From positions 1,488,001 through 1,552,000 of the forward strand of contig OZ251228.1 in assembly GCA_965240325.2 (NCBI GenBank): a stretch of 64,000 nt of DNA, given 5' to 3'. Below the pieces are notes generated by a model. It was given only the letters and a program-made list of their open reading frames with translations. It made no database searches and was not told the origin of the DNA. Below, piece by piece: positions 8,996-19,256 of the stretch (positions within the stretch are counted from its first letter, which is position 1; every line of letters begins with the position of its first letter). Source of the stretch: Rebecca billardiae RCC1528. Lineage: Eukaryota; Haptophyta. The translations under genes and the position numbers were made by a program.

Positions 8996-9988
8996 ATGCG
9001 CGCGACGGCCCTGCTCGTGCTCGCCGCGGCGAACGCCGCGCTGGCGTACGTGCCGACGCCGCGGGCGGGTGGGCTCGCCTGCGGCTCGCTGCGGTCCGCC
9101 GTGGCCGTGCAGCCGGCGTCGTCCGTCGAGATGATGGTGCGCGCCTCGGGCCTCGCGCCAGCCGCGGCTTGATTGCGCGCTCGCGCCGCACGCAGGCTGC
9201 GCTCAAGCGCGCCGTGAAGGCCTCGCGCGAGCGGCTGCCGGCCGCACTCGGTCCTCGTCGACCCTTGCTCTGCTCCTCACCCGCCGCGCGTCCCGCTCGG
9301 CGCCCCAACCGCGCCGCGCGCGCGCGCTCTCGCAGCGGCACGGCGTGCGGGGGCGGCGCCTCGGACGCGCTGCAGACCAGCGCAAGGCGCTGCTGCGCGC
9401 GCTGACGACGGAGGTGCTCCGGCACGGGCAGATCACCACGACGCTGACCAAGTGCAAGGAGGTGCGCAAGTCCGTGGACAAGATGATCGGCCTCGCCAAG
9501 GACGGCTCGCTGCACGCGCGCCGCCAGGCCATTGGCTATATGTACGACAAGCAGCTCGTGCACTCGCTCTTCGAGGCGGTGCGTGCCGCGCGCGGCTGGA
9601 GCCGGGGAGCGAGCGGGGCGGGGCGAGAGTGTGGGCGGAGGGGGCCTCTTCGAGGCGGTGCGTGTGTGCGCGCGCGGCGGAGGCGCGGGAGAGCGAGCGA
9701 GCGGGCCGGCGCGAGAGCGTGGGCGTAGAGGCGGCGTGGGGAGGGGCGGGGCAGGGGCGCACCCACGCGGCCTCGGCGCGCGCCGCCCGACCCACCAGCC
9801 CCACGCCGCTGCCGCCCACAATTTCCTCGGCCGCTGAACACCGCCTCTTGTTCTCGCCACGTGCGCCCGCTGCGCGCGCGCAGGTGCCGGACCGGTACGG
9901 CGAGCGGGAAGGCGGGTACACACGCATCACGCGTGGCGAGTTCCGCCGCGGCGACAACACGCAGATGGGGACGATCGAGCTGGTGTAG
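8996..9988 (+). CDS. rpl17: plastid-targeted ribosomal protein bL17 (three exons)
   Basis: This is the bacterial-type large-subunit protein L17, acting in plastid ribosomes near the exit tunnel. Exons are 8996-9136, 9336-9578 and 9884-9988 (162 residues; 489 nt, whole codons). Exon 1 encodes a hydrophobic signal peptide ([19 protein letters not shown]) and a Ser/Ala/Arg-rich transit region ending SSVEMM, as expected for a secondary plastid. Exon 2 gives [20 protein letters not shown] and [20 protein letters not shown]; exon 3 gives GYTRI, GD and TIELV, the L17 C-terminus. Both introns are phase 0 with donors GTGCGCGCC and GTGCGTGCC. Intron 2 contains a partial 79-bp tandem copy of its own donor region. 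The product could in principle be mitochondrial, but the signal peptide argues against that. Confidence 0.92.
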
Positions 9989-10623
9989 GCGCGCTCGCGC
10001 GCACCCGTTGCGGAGGGCGGCCGCTCTCATGACAACATGCGTGGGCAGCTTCATTCCTTCTCTGACAAGCCTTCTGACCCCGAGCCGCCCGGAGGCGCGC
10101 TCACCTGATCCTGCCGCGCAGCGATTTGTTCTGCCTCCTCGTCGGCGCGCATCATTATTGAATTGCGAGCCGTGGGCGTGGACGTCGGGCTTGCGAGTCC
10201 GGGCGCGCCACGCAGCGTACGTGCCTGCAAGACACCGGCTGCCAATGAGTGCAATTGGCCAACCGGAGTTCCCGCCGCTTCCGGCCGCGTCATGTGGCGC
10301 GTACCGGGTCTGACGGACTCGCGGACAGTTGGCAACACGGTGCCTCACAATCAGTCCGAGCACGCCAGTGCTGTTATTGGCGCATGGTCGGCTGATCTAA
10401 CTAGTCTTAGCTTCATCTGAGGAGCTAGTGCCTAGTGTCGAGTACAATTTACACACTCGGCGTGTATGCTATCATCCGACTAGTTAATCTCTATGAGCTT
10501 CTAGCTACACTTCAAGTTCAACATTGAACATAGGCTGTGCATCCCTGACTCTACAAGTACGTACACTCATCATGATCAGGCGTGATCAGCGGAGCCAACG
10601 GAAGAAATGGGGATGGATGCACG
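9989..10623. other. intergenic spacer
   Basis: This region lies downstream of L17 and upstream of the glycosyltransferase-like gene. Base composition falls to mixed AT/GC after about 10320. I see no domain-bearing frame, tRNA or repeat array in it. Confidence 0.5.
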
Positions 10624-12204
10624 ATGGCGGCCTCGCCTGCTCGCGCGAAGCGATGGCCCCTCGTGCGTCTTGCGGCGCTCGTGTTGGCTTCCGCGCCGGC
10701 TGGCGGCCCTCGTCTCGCCGGCGCGGTGACACGCGGTAGCCCGTGCCGCGGTATGGCGGATCGCATGCCCGCGCAACCGGCGAGCAACGTCAGTGCTGCA
10801 TGGGAGGCGCCGCCGGGCGCCGCGTGGCGCGCCCCGATCGTCGGCACGACTCTCGAGGCTGTGTACGCGCGCGCGCACTACCGGCGCATCGTGCACGTCG
10901 ATCCGCGAGCGGCGGAGTCGTGCTCGAGCGCCAGCGCGCCCGACATCCTCGCCGAGCTCGGCCGCAACGCGTCGACGCGCACGGGCGCGTGGCACGTGGC
11001 TGTCGCGATCGACTCACACTCCATGAACTCACCGCTGATGTACGGGCACGTGTGGGACTACGTGAACGCATACTACTGCGCGCTCGTTCGGCCGCGCGCG
11101 CGCGAGCACCGCCGAGCGCCCGCGCCGCACGCGCCGGTCGCGCGCGTGCTGCTGCCGGCCGGACCGCAGAAGGGCGGGCGCGCGCTCGCTGAGTTGCAGC
11201 AGCTCTTCTCCTCGCCGCTCGAGCTGGGCCTGCAGGCGACGCGCAGGCCGTGGGTGCCGATGTGCGTCGCGACGTGCTGCGTGCAGCACGGCGGCGTGCC
11301 CCTCGCCCTCCGCGGCCGCGTCGACCTCCTCGTCCTCCACGTCGCCGACAGGCTGCCGCTGCCGCCGCGCGTCTCGCGCGCCTTCAGCGCCGATGTGCGC
11401 GCCGCCATCCTCGGCGCGCCGCGCGGCGCGGGCGGCGCGCGGGCACGGCCGGACCTCGTGCTGCTCGTGCACACGACGAACGCGTCGAACGGCCGGCGCA
11501 TCCACCGCGAGCCAGAGCTCGCCGCCGCGCTGCGCGCCTGGGCCGCCGAGTCCGGCCTCGGCTTTGCGCACGACCCGGGCGTGCGCGCCGACTATGCGGA
11601 GGAGGTCCGGCTTTTCTCGCGCGCGGCGGTGCTGGTATCGGTGTTCGGCTCGGCGCTGCACAACTGCCGGTACATGCGCCCCGGCGCGGTGGTGCTCGAG
11701 CTGCACGGCGCGCTCAAGGACGACTTTGGCGGCGGCTGGCAGTACTACCAGCTCTGCGCCCTCGGCCACGGCCTCCGGCATGTGCCGCTGCCTGTGCCGG
11801 GCGCTCTGCCACGCTTCGACGAGGCCAAGGCGGCGCGCGGGGACAAGCGGCCGTGGTCGTACGACGCGCCGGACGCGCGGCGGCACAAGTGGCTGGCGCG
11901 CGTGCAGCCCGGCGCGGTCGTGCACGCGCTACGCCGCGCGCTGCCCGCCGGCCGCGGCAGCGCGCGCCGCGGCGAGTGGGCGCTGCTCCTCGACGAGTAC
12001 GCAACCGCGCTGCGCGAGCGCCCCGACCCGCGCGCCCTGCAGAGCGACCCCAGGCTGCTCGAGACCTGGCGCCGGCCGAAAGACGCGAGTGTGCCGCACG
12101 ACCCCGACGGCGTGCCCAGTCATTATCGAGCGTGCAGCGCGCTCGATGACTGCGAGCAAACGCGCACAAGAGAAGCATCATCATCCCTTACTACGACGAC
12201 GTAG
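10624..12204 (+). CDS. GT61-like (DUF563) glycosyltransferase
   Basis: The protein has 526 residues from the ATG at 10624; an in-frame ATG at 10582 would add 14 residues before a typical signal sequence. A hydrophobic N-terminus (WPLVRLAALVLASAPAG) suggests entry to the ER/Golgi. The C-terminal half carries the GT61 pattern: a strand ending LVLLVHTTN, the basic motif GRRIHREPELAAALRAW, then VRLFSRAAVLVSVFGSALHN and YMRPGAVVLEL, matching the conserved block of plant and animal GT61 enzymes. Such enzymes transfer xylose, arabinose or GlcNAc to glycans; the substrate here cannot be told. The Ala/Arg-rich middle (about 160-190) may be a disordered linker. No intron is needed. Confidence 0.75.
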   Translation: MAASPARAKRWPLVRLAALVLASAPAGGPRLAGAVTRGSPCRGMADRMPAQPASNVSAAWEAPPGAAWRAPIVGTTLEAVYARAHYRRIVHVDPRAAESCSSASAPDILAELGRNASTRTGAWHVAVAIDSHSMNSPLMYGHVWDYVNAYYCALVRPRAREHRRAPAPHAPVARVLLPAGPQKGGRALAELQQLFSSPLELGLQATRRPWVPMCVATCCVQHGGVPLALRGRVDLLVLHVADRLPLPPRVSRAFSADVRAAILGAPRGAGGARARPDLVLLVHTTNASNGRRIHREPELAAALRAWAAESGLGFAHDPGVRADYAEEVRLFSRAAVLVSVFGSALHNCRYMRPGAVVLELHGALKDDFGGGWQYYQLCALGHGLRHVPLPVPGALPRFDEAKAARGDKRPWSYDAPDARRHKWLARVQPGAVVHALRRALPAGRGSARRGEWALLLDEYATALRERPDPRALQSDPRLLETWRRPKDASVPHDPDGVPSHYRACSALDDCEQTRTREASSSLTTTT

Positions 12205-12761
12205 CAGTGAGCAGCCTAGCTATACTACGCGGTAGTATTGCCAATATTGTCGTCGGCACGCAGTCCGAAGCGCGAATCATTCAGCCTTCAGGGCGACAGG
12301 GTCAGGGCCAGGGCCGCAGGGGGCCGCCTGGCGCGACTACTTGCGGGCCCGCGCGAGCTCTCCGACGATCACGATATCACTACGAGTCAATAATATCCGT
12401 ATACGATTTGATGCTGTAATAATAATCATTAATATCCGTACGATTTGACGAAAGGAGTTTGAAACGACTACTGAAACGACAAGGAGTTCGTCGCGCGCAC
12501 TACTCAGCGCGGATTTAGGCATTTTATAGCGGCGCGGTGATCGAGCGGCGAGACCGGCGACGGTGCAGCCGGCATCGTCATACAACTAGCAGTATTATAT
12601 GATTCTCATCAGCAGCGCTCAGTGTCACTATATCAGACTCAGCGGCGACAGATACAGCTCGTATTCAATGAGCCTGATGACGAATCCCGGACTCCGGCGG
12701 TCGACTCTGGACTCTGGAGGCTCAGCTAGCATAGTCAGCGCCGAGTCAGCGCGCGGCCTGA
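12205..12761. other. intergenic spacer between convergent genes
   Basis: This AT-richer stretch has short repeats such as ATAATATCCGTA(T)ACGATTTGA at about 12387-12450 (two imperfect copies). No coding feature is seen. Confidence 0.5.
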
Positions 12762-13910
12762 TTAAAGATTGCTCGACGTCGCCACCCCCTCCGATGTCGC
12801 CTGCAACCTCGAGTACGCGGCGCGCAGCTTCATCTGCAGGTACTCGCCGCCCGTGATCTCGTCGTATCTCGGCTTCTCGCCCGGCGGCACGCACTGCGGA
12901 TGGGCGGCGATCAAGGAGTCCTCATCCGGATCCATGAAGCACGCGATGGCGAAGCGTGGCCTCGAGGCCGAGTCGGCATCCGGTACGATCACGCGATGGG
13001 CCGTCGCGCACCACGTGTCGTTCGTCCAGCGCGCGAGCAGCGCGCCCGTGTTGAGAATCGAGCCGGGCACATCTGGCAGCGAGATCTCCCGCCAGTCGCC
13101 ACCCTCGCCGCCCGCCGCGCCCCCGATCTCGCCGCCGGTCACGGCCTGCTTGACCTGCAGCCCGCGCGCGCCGGCTTCGAGGAAGAGCACCGTGTTCATC
13201 CCAAAGTCAGTGTGCTCACCGACACGGATGGCGGAGCTGGGCGCACCGTCGGGGCACTCGAGGCCAAGCGGCGACGATGGTGCCGCGGTGGGCGGATAGT
13301 GCAGGCAGCGCATCATGCACGAATCCATGCGGCCGAAGGCGCGCAGGAAGAAGTGCCGGTCGTCGAGGTCGAGAGCTATCGCGGTGGCGATGCAGTACCG
13401 CCGGAAGAAACGCTCGACCGCTTCGAACAACCGCGGGGCCGCGTCGCGAAACGCCTCTGTGCAGCCGCGGAAATCAGTAAGCCCGAGCGATGGCCACTTG
13501 GTGTTGAAGCACTCCTTGAGATCCGGCGCGCGCCGGATGTTGAGCTGTTCGGCAGCGACGGGGGAGTAGCCGACATTCGTCTGCGCGGAAAGCGGGCAGA
13601 GCTGCTCCAGCTTGTGCGCCTCCGGCAGCGCGAAGAGCTCCTTCGATGCCGCGAACGCGCTCGCAACCAGCGCAGGGTCGACGTGGTTGGTCAGGAAGAG
13701 GAAGCCGGTCTCGCGGCACGCCTGCGCGATCTGGGCGGCCACGCGCAGCTGCGCGCCAGTCGGCTCATCACCCACGCCGGCGCCCTCGTCGGCCATCCAC
13801 GGCGAGAAGTCAATGATCGGGATGTGAAGCATCCCCGGCGCCGAGGCCGAGGGCGTTGCCATCGCCTGCCCAGGTGCGTTCGCTCGCGCTTGAGGGAGAG
13901 TACGTGCCAT
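12762..13910 (-). CDS. 2-oxoglutarate/Fe(II)-dependent oxygenase (isopenicillin N synthase-like)
   Basis: This is a soluble dioxygenase of the DIOX_N plus 2OG-FeII_Oxy type. The N-terminal domain shows IPIIDFSPW, then ACRETGFLFLTNHVDPALV and KLEQL with NVGYSP. The catalytic core shows LHYPP, the first iron ligands in GEHTDFGMNTVLF (HxD), INTGA-like SILNTGALLARWTND, the distal His in ATAHRV, and RPRFAIACFMDP for 2-oxoglutarate binding (Arg followed by Phe instead of the usual RxS). Proteins of this shape hydroxylate or cyclise small molecules; the substrate is not predictable. I chose the Met at 13910 because the frame upstream to 14129 lacks family similarity. A 15-residue Gly-rich loop (GGEIGGAAGGEGGDW) is an insertion. 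Length is about 382 residues, normal for the family. Confidence 0.85.
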   Translation of the reverse strand: MARTLPQARANAPGQAMATPSASAPGMLHIPIIDFSPWMADEGAGVGDEPTGAQLRVAAQIAQACRETGFLFLTNHVDPALVASAFAASKELFALPEAHKLEQLCPLSAQTNVGYSPVAAEQLNIRRAPDLKECFNTKWPSLGLTDFRGCTEAFRDAAPRLFEAVERFFRRYCIATAIALDLDDRHFFLRAFGRMDSCMMRCLHYPPTAAPSSPLGLECPDGAPSSAIRVGEHTDFGMNTVLFLEAGARGLQVKQAVTGGEIGGAAGGEGGDWREISLPDVPGSILNTGALLARWTNDTWCATAHRVIVPDADSASRPRFAIACFMDPDEDSLIAAHPQCVPPGEKPRYDEITGGEYLQMKLRAAYSRLQATSEGVATSSNL

Positions 13911-14257
13911 ATCGGTCCGAACTTTCCAACTTGAAAGAATGAAAGTGGAAACCTGAATGCCGCATGAATGGCGCAGCGGCAGAACGTTCGCGCGCGATCT
14001 TCCTGGCCCAATCACGGTCTGCCAGGTGACTTCATTGGCTGCTGTACGATGCTGGTCAGTCTGCCTGGCGTAGCACGGCATCGGTCCATTGGTGTCACCA
14101 CGGCACACACTGTGACGACGAGGATTCATAAATCACTGTGATGGTAGTATAAGACTGTATCGGCTATCCAGCTTGACGTTGTCAGCATCCTTGTCGGATG
14201 AAGCTTGGCAGATTCTCGCAGGCTGGCGTGGACTGTCATCCACACGCCCGTGCACGT
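13911..14257. other. spacer upstream of the oxygenase
   Basis: It contains the oxygenase promoter region and the 3' flank of the next minus-strand gene. Nothing else is recognised. Confidence 0.45.
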
Positions 14258-14968
14258 TCAGCCGATGATGGCCATCACTGCTGCCTCTGCCTTGCACGCA
14301 GCGATGTCGAGGAGGTAATCGGGATGGGCGCACAAGGGCCCGATCACGCGCGGGATCACCTCGGCGATCCACACGTCCGCAAAGCCCAGCCCACCGCTGC
14401 CACCTCCGCCGCTCTGCACAGAGCGCGCCTCGAGCACACGCCCGACGTGCAGCAGCAGCGGCACGCGCTCGCGGGCCGCCGTCGGGAAAGCGGAGTGCGT
14501 CGACGGGCTCCAGGGAAGGCCATCCGTGGCGACGAGTCGCGCCTTCAGACACTTGCCCTGCTGCGCGCGGGCACGCTCGAGAGCGTCGCCGCGTGCGCGA
14601 GCGCCGCGCGCGAGCTGCTCACACGCGCGCTTGAGCGAGGCACACTCCCAGAGGGCGAGCGGCGGCTCCTGGGCGGCGAGCCGTGCGAACCATGCCTCAA
14701 GATCGGGGTCGGATCGCAGCACGGGGTGGTGCGCGAAGCGCTCGATCGCGCCGTTCGCGATCAGGCAGCGCGCGAGCCGCTCGTCACGCGATCCTGCGAC
14801 CTCACGGATGCATTGCTCGCCCGCGTGCTCGAAGGTGCCGAGCACGCTCGTGAGGATGCTCACGGCGCGCTTTCTGCACGCGCTCGAGGCGTACCCTTCG
14901 TATCGGGATGGCTCGCGGGGCACAGGGCGCTCGCTGAACGCGCTCGCGTCGAGGTCGTCGACCGCCAT
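14258..14968 (-). CDS. unrecognised protein, 236 residues
   Basis: The frame from the ATG at 14968 to the TGA at 14258-14260 has ordinary globular composition: MAVDDLDASAFSERPVP, then CRKRAVSILTSVLGTFEHAG, CLIANGAIERFAHHPVLRSD, LEAWFARLAAQEPPLALWE and a C-terminal half ending AACKAEAAVMAIIG. It is largely helical and could be an armadillo-like or other alpha-solenoid fragment, but I recognise no family. A Gly-rich loop (SGGGGSGG) lies near the end. It is divergent from the TPR gene, with 160 bp between starts. The longer open frame to 15769 is antisense to that gene and is not used. Confidence 0.6.
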   Translation of the reverse strand: MAVDDLDASAFSERPVPREPSRYEGYASSACRKRAVSILTSVLGTFEHAGEQCIREVAGSRDERLARCLIANGAIERFAHHPVLRSDPDLEAWFARLAAQEPPLALWECASLKRACEQLARGARARGDALERARAQQGKCLKARLVATDGLPWSPSTHSAFPTAARERVPLLLHVGRVLEARSVQSGGGGSGGLGFADVWIAEVIPRVIGPLCAHPDYLLDIAACKAEAAVMAIIG

Positions 14969-15128
14969 AGCGCTTGACGGCCGGGTCCGCGGCGTGAAGA
15001 CAAGTCTCGCCGGGGAGAAGTTGCGGCAGTTCGCCCCCGGACTCGGCCCGCGGGCGCCGCGCGCGCGCAGCAGGGCCGGCCGTCCGCTAGGACTCGGTTT
15101 CGGGCAGCGGTTAGTGTCCGCCGTCAGC

Positions 15129-18100
15129 ATGGGCGGCGTGAGCTCGAGCGCCGCCGCGCAGCCGGGGCGGATTGCCGACGGGCAGCCGCTAGGCGTGCGC
15201 ATCGGCATGCTCCGACGGCTCAAGGCGAAGGCAGACCAGCTGCACAGGCAGCCGGGTCCCCCGATCCCCGTCGGCGGGCGCGACGAGGCGTCGGCTGGCA
15301 CGCAGCAGGCGGGCCGCCGGCGCGTCGCGCGCGCCGCGGACGAGCGGCTCACGCTCGACGACGTGATGGACGAGATCGTGAGGGACGTCGTCGAGAGCGT
15401 CCCTGGCGCTCGCAGCCTCTGCGAGGCGCTCCGGCTCATGCCCCGCCGCAACTCCTCCGCCCGCGAGCTGCACGAGCTCCTCCTCGCCTCCTCGAAGACG
15501 GATGTCGGACCGGCGACAACGGTCGTGTGTGTCTCGGGCTCGACGGGGTTCGCCGAGCTGGTCGACGCGCTCGGCCAGAGCCTCGGCGAGGACGTGCGCG
15601 CCTTCTTCTGCATCCGCCAGCTCTCGGGGCTGCCCGTCAGCGGCACCACCAACGACGGGCTCGTGCAGTCGGTCGGCGCGGCCGTGCTCCACGTCGTCCC
15701 GTACGATGCGCCGCTCGTGCTGGGCGACGCGCGCGCGGTGGCGGACGCGCGCGTCGCAGCGGTGAACAAGCTGTCGCTCCGGTGCGTCGCGATCGCGCCC
15801 GGCGCGACGCCGGCCCATCCGCCGCCCGCGTGACCGCCGCGCGGCCGCCTGCCGCGCTCACGTTGCGCGCCAGCGCCGTGCGCCGCCCCGACGTGCCCTG
15901 CGCGCCCGCCGTGGCTGCGCCGCTCGCAGTATCGCGACCAGCTTCGAAGAGCGGCATCGACTGGTGGCTGCGATCGCGCGCGGCGAGATTGTGCGCCTCG
16001 AGCGCACCTGGCACGCGCTCGTGCTCGGCGCGGACGGCACGCTCGGCGGCGCGGCGACGCGCGGCATCGGCGGCGCGCCTGTGGCTGGTGGCGGCGGGAG
16101 CAAGCTGCGCGCTGCCCTGCGGGAGTGGCTGTTGGCGACGGCGGTGCACGCGCTCCCGGCGGAGTCGCTCGCGGGCGCGCCGTCGGACGCGCGCGCCGCG
16201 CGCGCGCGGCTGCTCCACGAGCACGGCGCGCACGACGTCGCCTTCGCCGACCTTGTGCGCGAGCTGCGCGCGCGCGCCGACGCGTACGGAATGTCTGAGT
16301 CGGGTCGGCACGCGTGCCTCGGCGCGGCCAAGGCGGGGCGGCTCGAGCGCGCGATCGAGGAGGAGCAGGCGAGCGCGCTGCGCGCGCTCGCGAGCGACGT
16401 GCGCGTGCGCACCGTGCAGCTCGACTCGGTCAACGTGCTCGCGATCGCGCACAATCTCGGCGCGGTCGTAAAGGCGCTGGGCGCAGGCGACGCGGCGCTC
16501 AAGCTGTATAGTTGGGCGACCGAGGGGCGCGAGGCCCTGCTCGGGTCGTACCACATCTCCGCGCTCGTGTCGAGGGCGAACCGCGCCGTGCTGGATGACG
16601 ACTTGAGGTTCCGGGACGCGGCGGAGCGGGAGTACCGGACTGTACTCGAGCGGCTGCCGAGGGCGACGGCGGCGGCGGACGAGGCGGCGGCGGCGCGGCG
16701 CGAGGCGCTGCGTACCGCTGGCGTGAGGCCGGACAGCGCGGACGCCGCCGTGATGGAGGAGGCGGAGCGCGCGGCGGGCGACGACTCGGCGCGCGCGCGC
16801 GAGCTCGAGGCGACGTGCTCCGCCGCGCTGGCCACCATCTTGGAGCGGAAGCGGAACGCCGCGAGCGTGGCCGAGGCGGTGGCTCTACGCGAGCGCGTGC
16901 TCGAGGCGCGTATCATGGCCGGCGGCGGCGGCGACGACGGCGAGGCGCGGCCCGTCGCCCTCGACGCTGCGAACCGCCTCGCGCTCTCGCTGCGCCGCGC
17001 AGGGGACGCGCGCGGCGGCGCGGACGCGGAGGCCGTGTACAGGCGCGCGCTCCGGGCGTGCCGCGCGGTCGCGGCGGCGCGCGAGCGCGGCTTTGTGCGG
17101 TGCGAGGGTGGAGCGCTCCCTCTCGAGGCGCGCGCGCTCGACATCGCGTCCAACCTCGCGCAGCTCCTCGGCCGTCGGATCGACCGGGGCGGCGCGCACG
17201 TGACGCCGGCCCTGCTCTCCGAGGTGTGCGCACAGCGCCACCGCAGTGACCCAGCGGCACGCCGCGCGCCGCTCCGTGTGGCCCGCGCCGCCGCGGCCCG
17301 CCCACGCGCCGCCGCGCCCGCGCGCCGCTCGGCCGCCGCGGCGTGCTGATCCTCACGCCAAACTCCGTGCGCACGCTCGCTCACGGCTTGCTGCGCACGC
17401 GCGCCCTCTGCCACGGCCCCATCGCAGGTCGAGGGCCTGCACCGCGCCGCGCTCGAGGGGCGCTCGGCGCTGCTCGGCCTGCGCGCCGAGCCGACCGCGC
17501 GCTCCGCGCGGCTGCTCGCGAATCACCTCGACACGCGCGCGACGGGGCGCGCGCAGGAGGCGGCGGACGCGTACTGGAAAGCGCTCGAGGCGAACAGCGC
17601 CGTCTTTGGGTTCGCAGACCCGCGCGTGCTGCGGATCGCCGCCGCGCTCGCGCGCACGCTGCGCAAGCTCGGCCGCGAGGACGAGGCCGCGGCGGTGGCG
17701 CGCTCGACGCTCGCAGAGCTGCGTGCCGCGCGCTTGGGCGCCGCGGCCAAGCGGGGCGCCGACACTCGTGGCAGCGGCGGGCAGGCAGCCGCGCGCCTCG
17801 AGGCTGCGCTCAACGAGGCTACCGGGCTCACCGCCGACGGCGAGGAGAAGCCCGCCGACGAGAAGGGCGCGGAGAGCGCGCCCTCCCACGTGGAGCGGCT
17901 GCTGGCGCTTGAGAAGGTTCTCAAGCAGTCGGACGCGGCGGGCGGGCCCGGCTCGCCCGAGCGCGCTCCCAGCCGGCTGGCCCTCTCTTCGTCGGAGAAG
18001 CGTGCGGCCGCGGCACGGCACGCCCAGCGGGCACGCGAGGGCGAAGAGAGCGGAGAGCTGCTCGAGCTGCCGGGAGGTGCGCAGACGCCGCCACCCCGCG

Positions 18101-18153
18101 AATCCGCGGCGAACGGGTCACCCGTCGGCAGCGCAATCAGCACCCCGCGCTGA
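15129..18153 (+). CDS. TPR-repeat protein with N-terminal degenerate signalling-like domain (three exons)
   Basis: Exons are 15129-15781, 15930-17223 and 17428-18153, totalling 891 codons. Donors are GTGCGTCGC and GTGTGCGCA; acceptors are GCTCGCAG and ATCGCAG. An alternative acceptor 9 bases downstream of 15929 also keeps frame. Exon 1 ends in a roughly 95-residue alpha/beta segment (VVCVSGSTGFAELVDALG, AFFCIRQL, VGAAVLHVVPYDAPLVL). It resembles the TIR-like fold that precedes TPRs in many algal proteins, but without its usual WCLWE motif. Exon 2 and 3 helices fit kinesin-light-chain-type TPRs (NVLAIAHNLGAVVKALG, HISALVSRANRAVL, ARALDIASNLAQLLG, EAADAYWKALEANSAVFG, RIAAALARTLRKLGREDEA). The tail is Ser/Glu/Pro-rich and probably disordered. 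Role: protein-binding scaffold; partner unknown. Confidence 0.72.
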
Positions 18154-18328
18154 GATCAGACGAGATGCGCCGCCGCCTGCGCCATGATAGCGACGACTGA
18201 TGACGTCCGACACTGTCAGACAGCTGCTGCTGATGACCATCAGCATGTACGTATATATACTAAGCTACTCGCGGCCCTCACTCAAGTGTCAGTATTGTCG
18301 TCTTACTAATACTACGACTAGTACGAAT

Positions 18329-18330
<2 letters not shown>

Positions 18331-18421
<91 letters not shown>
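18331..18421. repeat. (TC)n microsatellite, ~90 bp
   Basis: This is an almost perfect TC dinucleotide run of about 45 units, 180 bp downstream of the TPR gene. Confidence 0.97.
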
Positions 18422-18423
<2 letters not shown>

Positions 18424-18594
18424 GATTTAAAGACACAGGCACGAGGGCGCAGCTCTCCTGATGATTCGTCGTCTGTCGAAGTACTGAATGGAGTTCTATG
18501 GAGGATGTCGGAGCGCGTTGGCTGCGGGTGAGGGAGTCGTCGTAGCCGATGCTGATCACACGGTCACTGAGGTAGTAGGCGCCCAGGGATGCCG

Positions 18595-18850
18595 CTGTTT
18601 TTGCAGTCGTCGCCGGCCTTGGTCATCATGTAGTAGTGCCCGCGTCGTCGTCCGAGGCTGTTCAAGTTGATGCCGTAGACGTAGTGCAGGTAGTGGATGT
18701 GGTCGCCCGGGCCGGTGTGCGCGGCCTAGTGGCCTTGCCGAGTTGAGGGAGTAGTCGCCCTTGCCGTTGAGGAAGTCATCGTCCTTGCCGTTGAGGAAGT
18801 CGTCGCCCTGGCCGCAGAGGAAGTCGTCGCCCTTGCCGTTGATTACGGGT
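18595..18850 (-). pseudogene. possible remnant of a repeat-bearing coding sequence
   Basis: On the minus strand, four 24-bp units at about 18745-18842 translate as eight-residue repeats (NGKGDDFL, CGQGDDFL, NGKDDDFL, NGKGDYSL). These recall Asp/Gly calcium-binding repeats. After a one-base frame change the strand reads HIHYLHYVYGINLNS and GHYYMMTKAGDDC before a stop near 18570. Upstream stops and the frame break suggest a decayed fragment. Octapeptides do not match the RTX nonapeptide, so the resemblance may be superficial. Confidence 0.3.
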
Positions 18851-19256
18851 AATGTCGTCGCCCTACTCTAGTATAATGACTAGCGCGCGCGCAGCGATAT
18901 ACTAACTACGAATATATTCCTCTACTGCTGGTCACGGCGGTCACGCCGCACCGGGCCAGGCTGTCTGAGGCACCGGCCGCCGACGGCTCTCTTCCGGTGA
19001 CTTAGTCGACCGTCTCACTCTCGTAGTCAGTCTGTGAGTGTGATGCCATTGCATGGCACTCACTACTCTCTCGTCTCTTTGAAACTCTCTCACTCACTCT
19101 CTCTCACGGTGACACACACTCACACACTCTCTCTCGTCTCTCTCTGGCGGTGACTGCTGACGAATAATGCGGATATATATGCCAATGGATTATTTGGCTG
19201 CCAATGATCGCCACCCAATGCGTCATCGATCATCAGGCCGATGACGGCGACGATTA

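Larger units (their letters stand above)
18154..19256. other. gene-poor spacer with TC tract and 24-bp repeats
   Basis: This spacer holds a (TC)n tract, a small 24-bp tandem repeat (listed separately) and CT-rich sequence at 19070-19145. I see no intact gene. Confidence 0.6.

Noticed and set aside
14969-15769. N-terminal extension of the minus-strand 236-residue gene
   Set aside because: The extra 267 codons are antisense to the TPR gene's first exon and are Ser/Thr/Arg shadow sequence.
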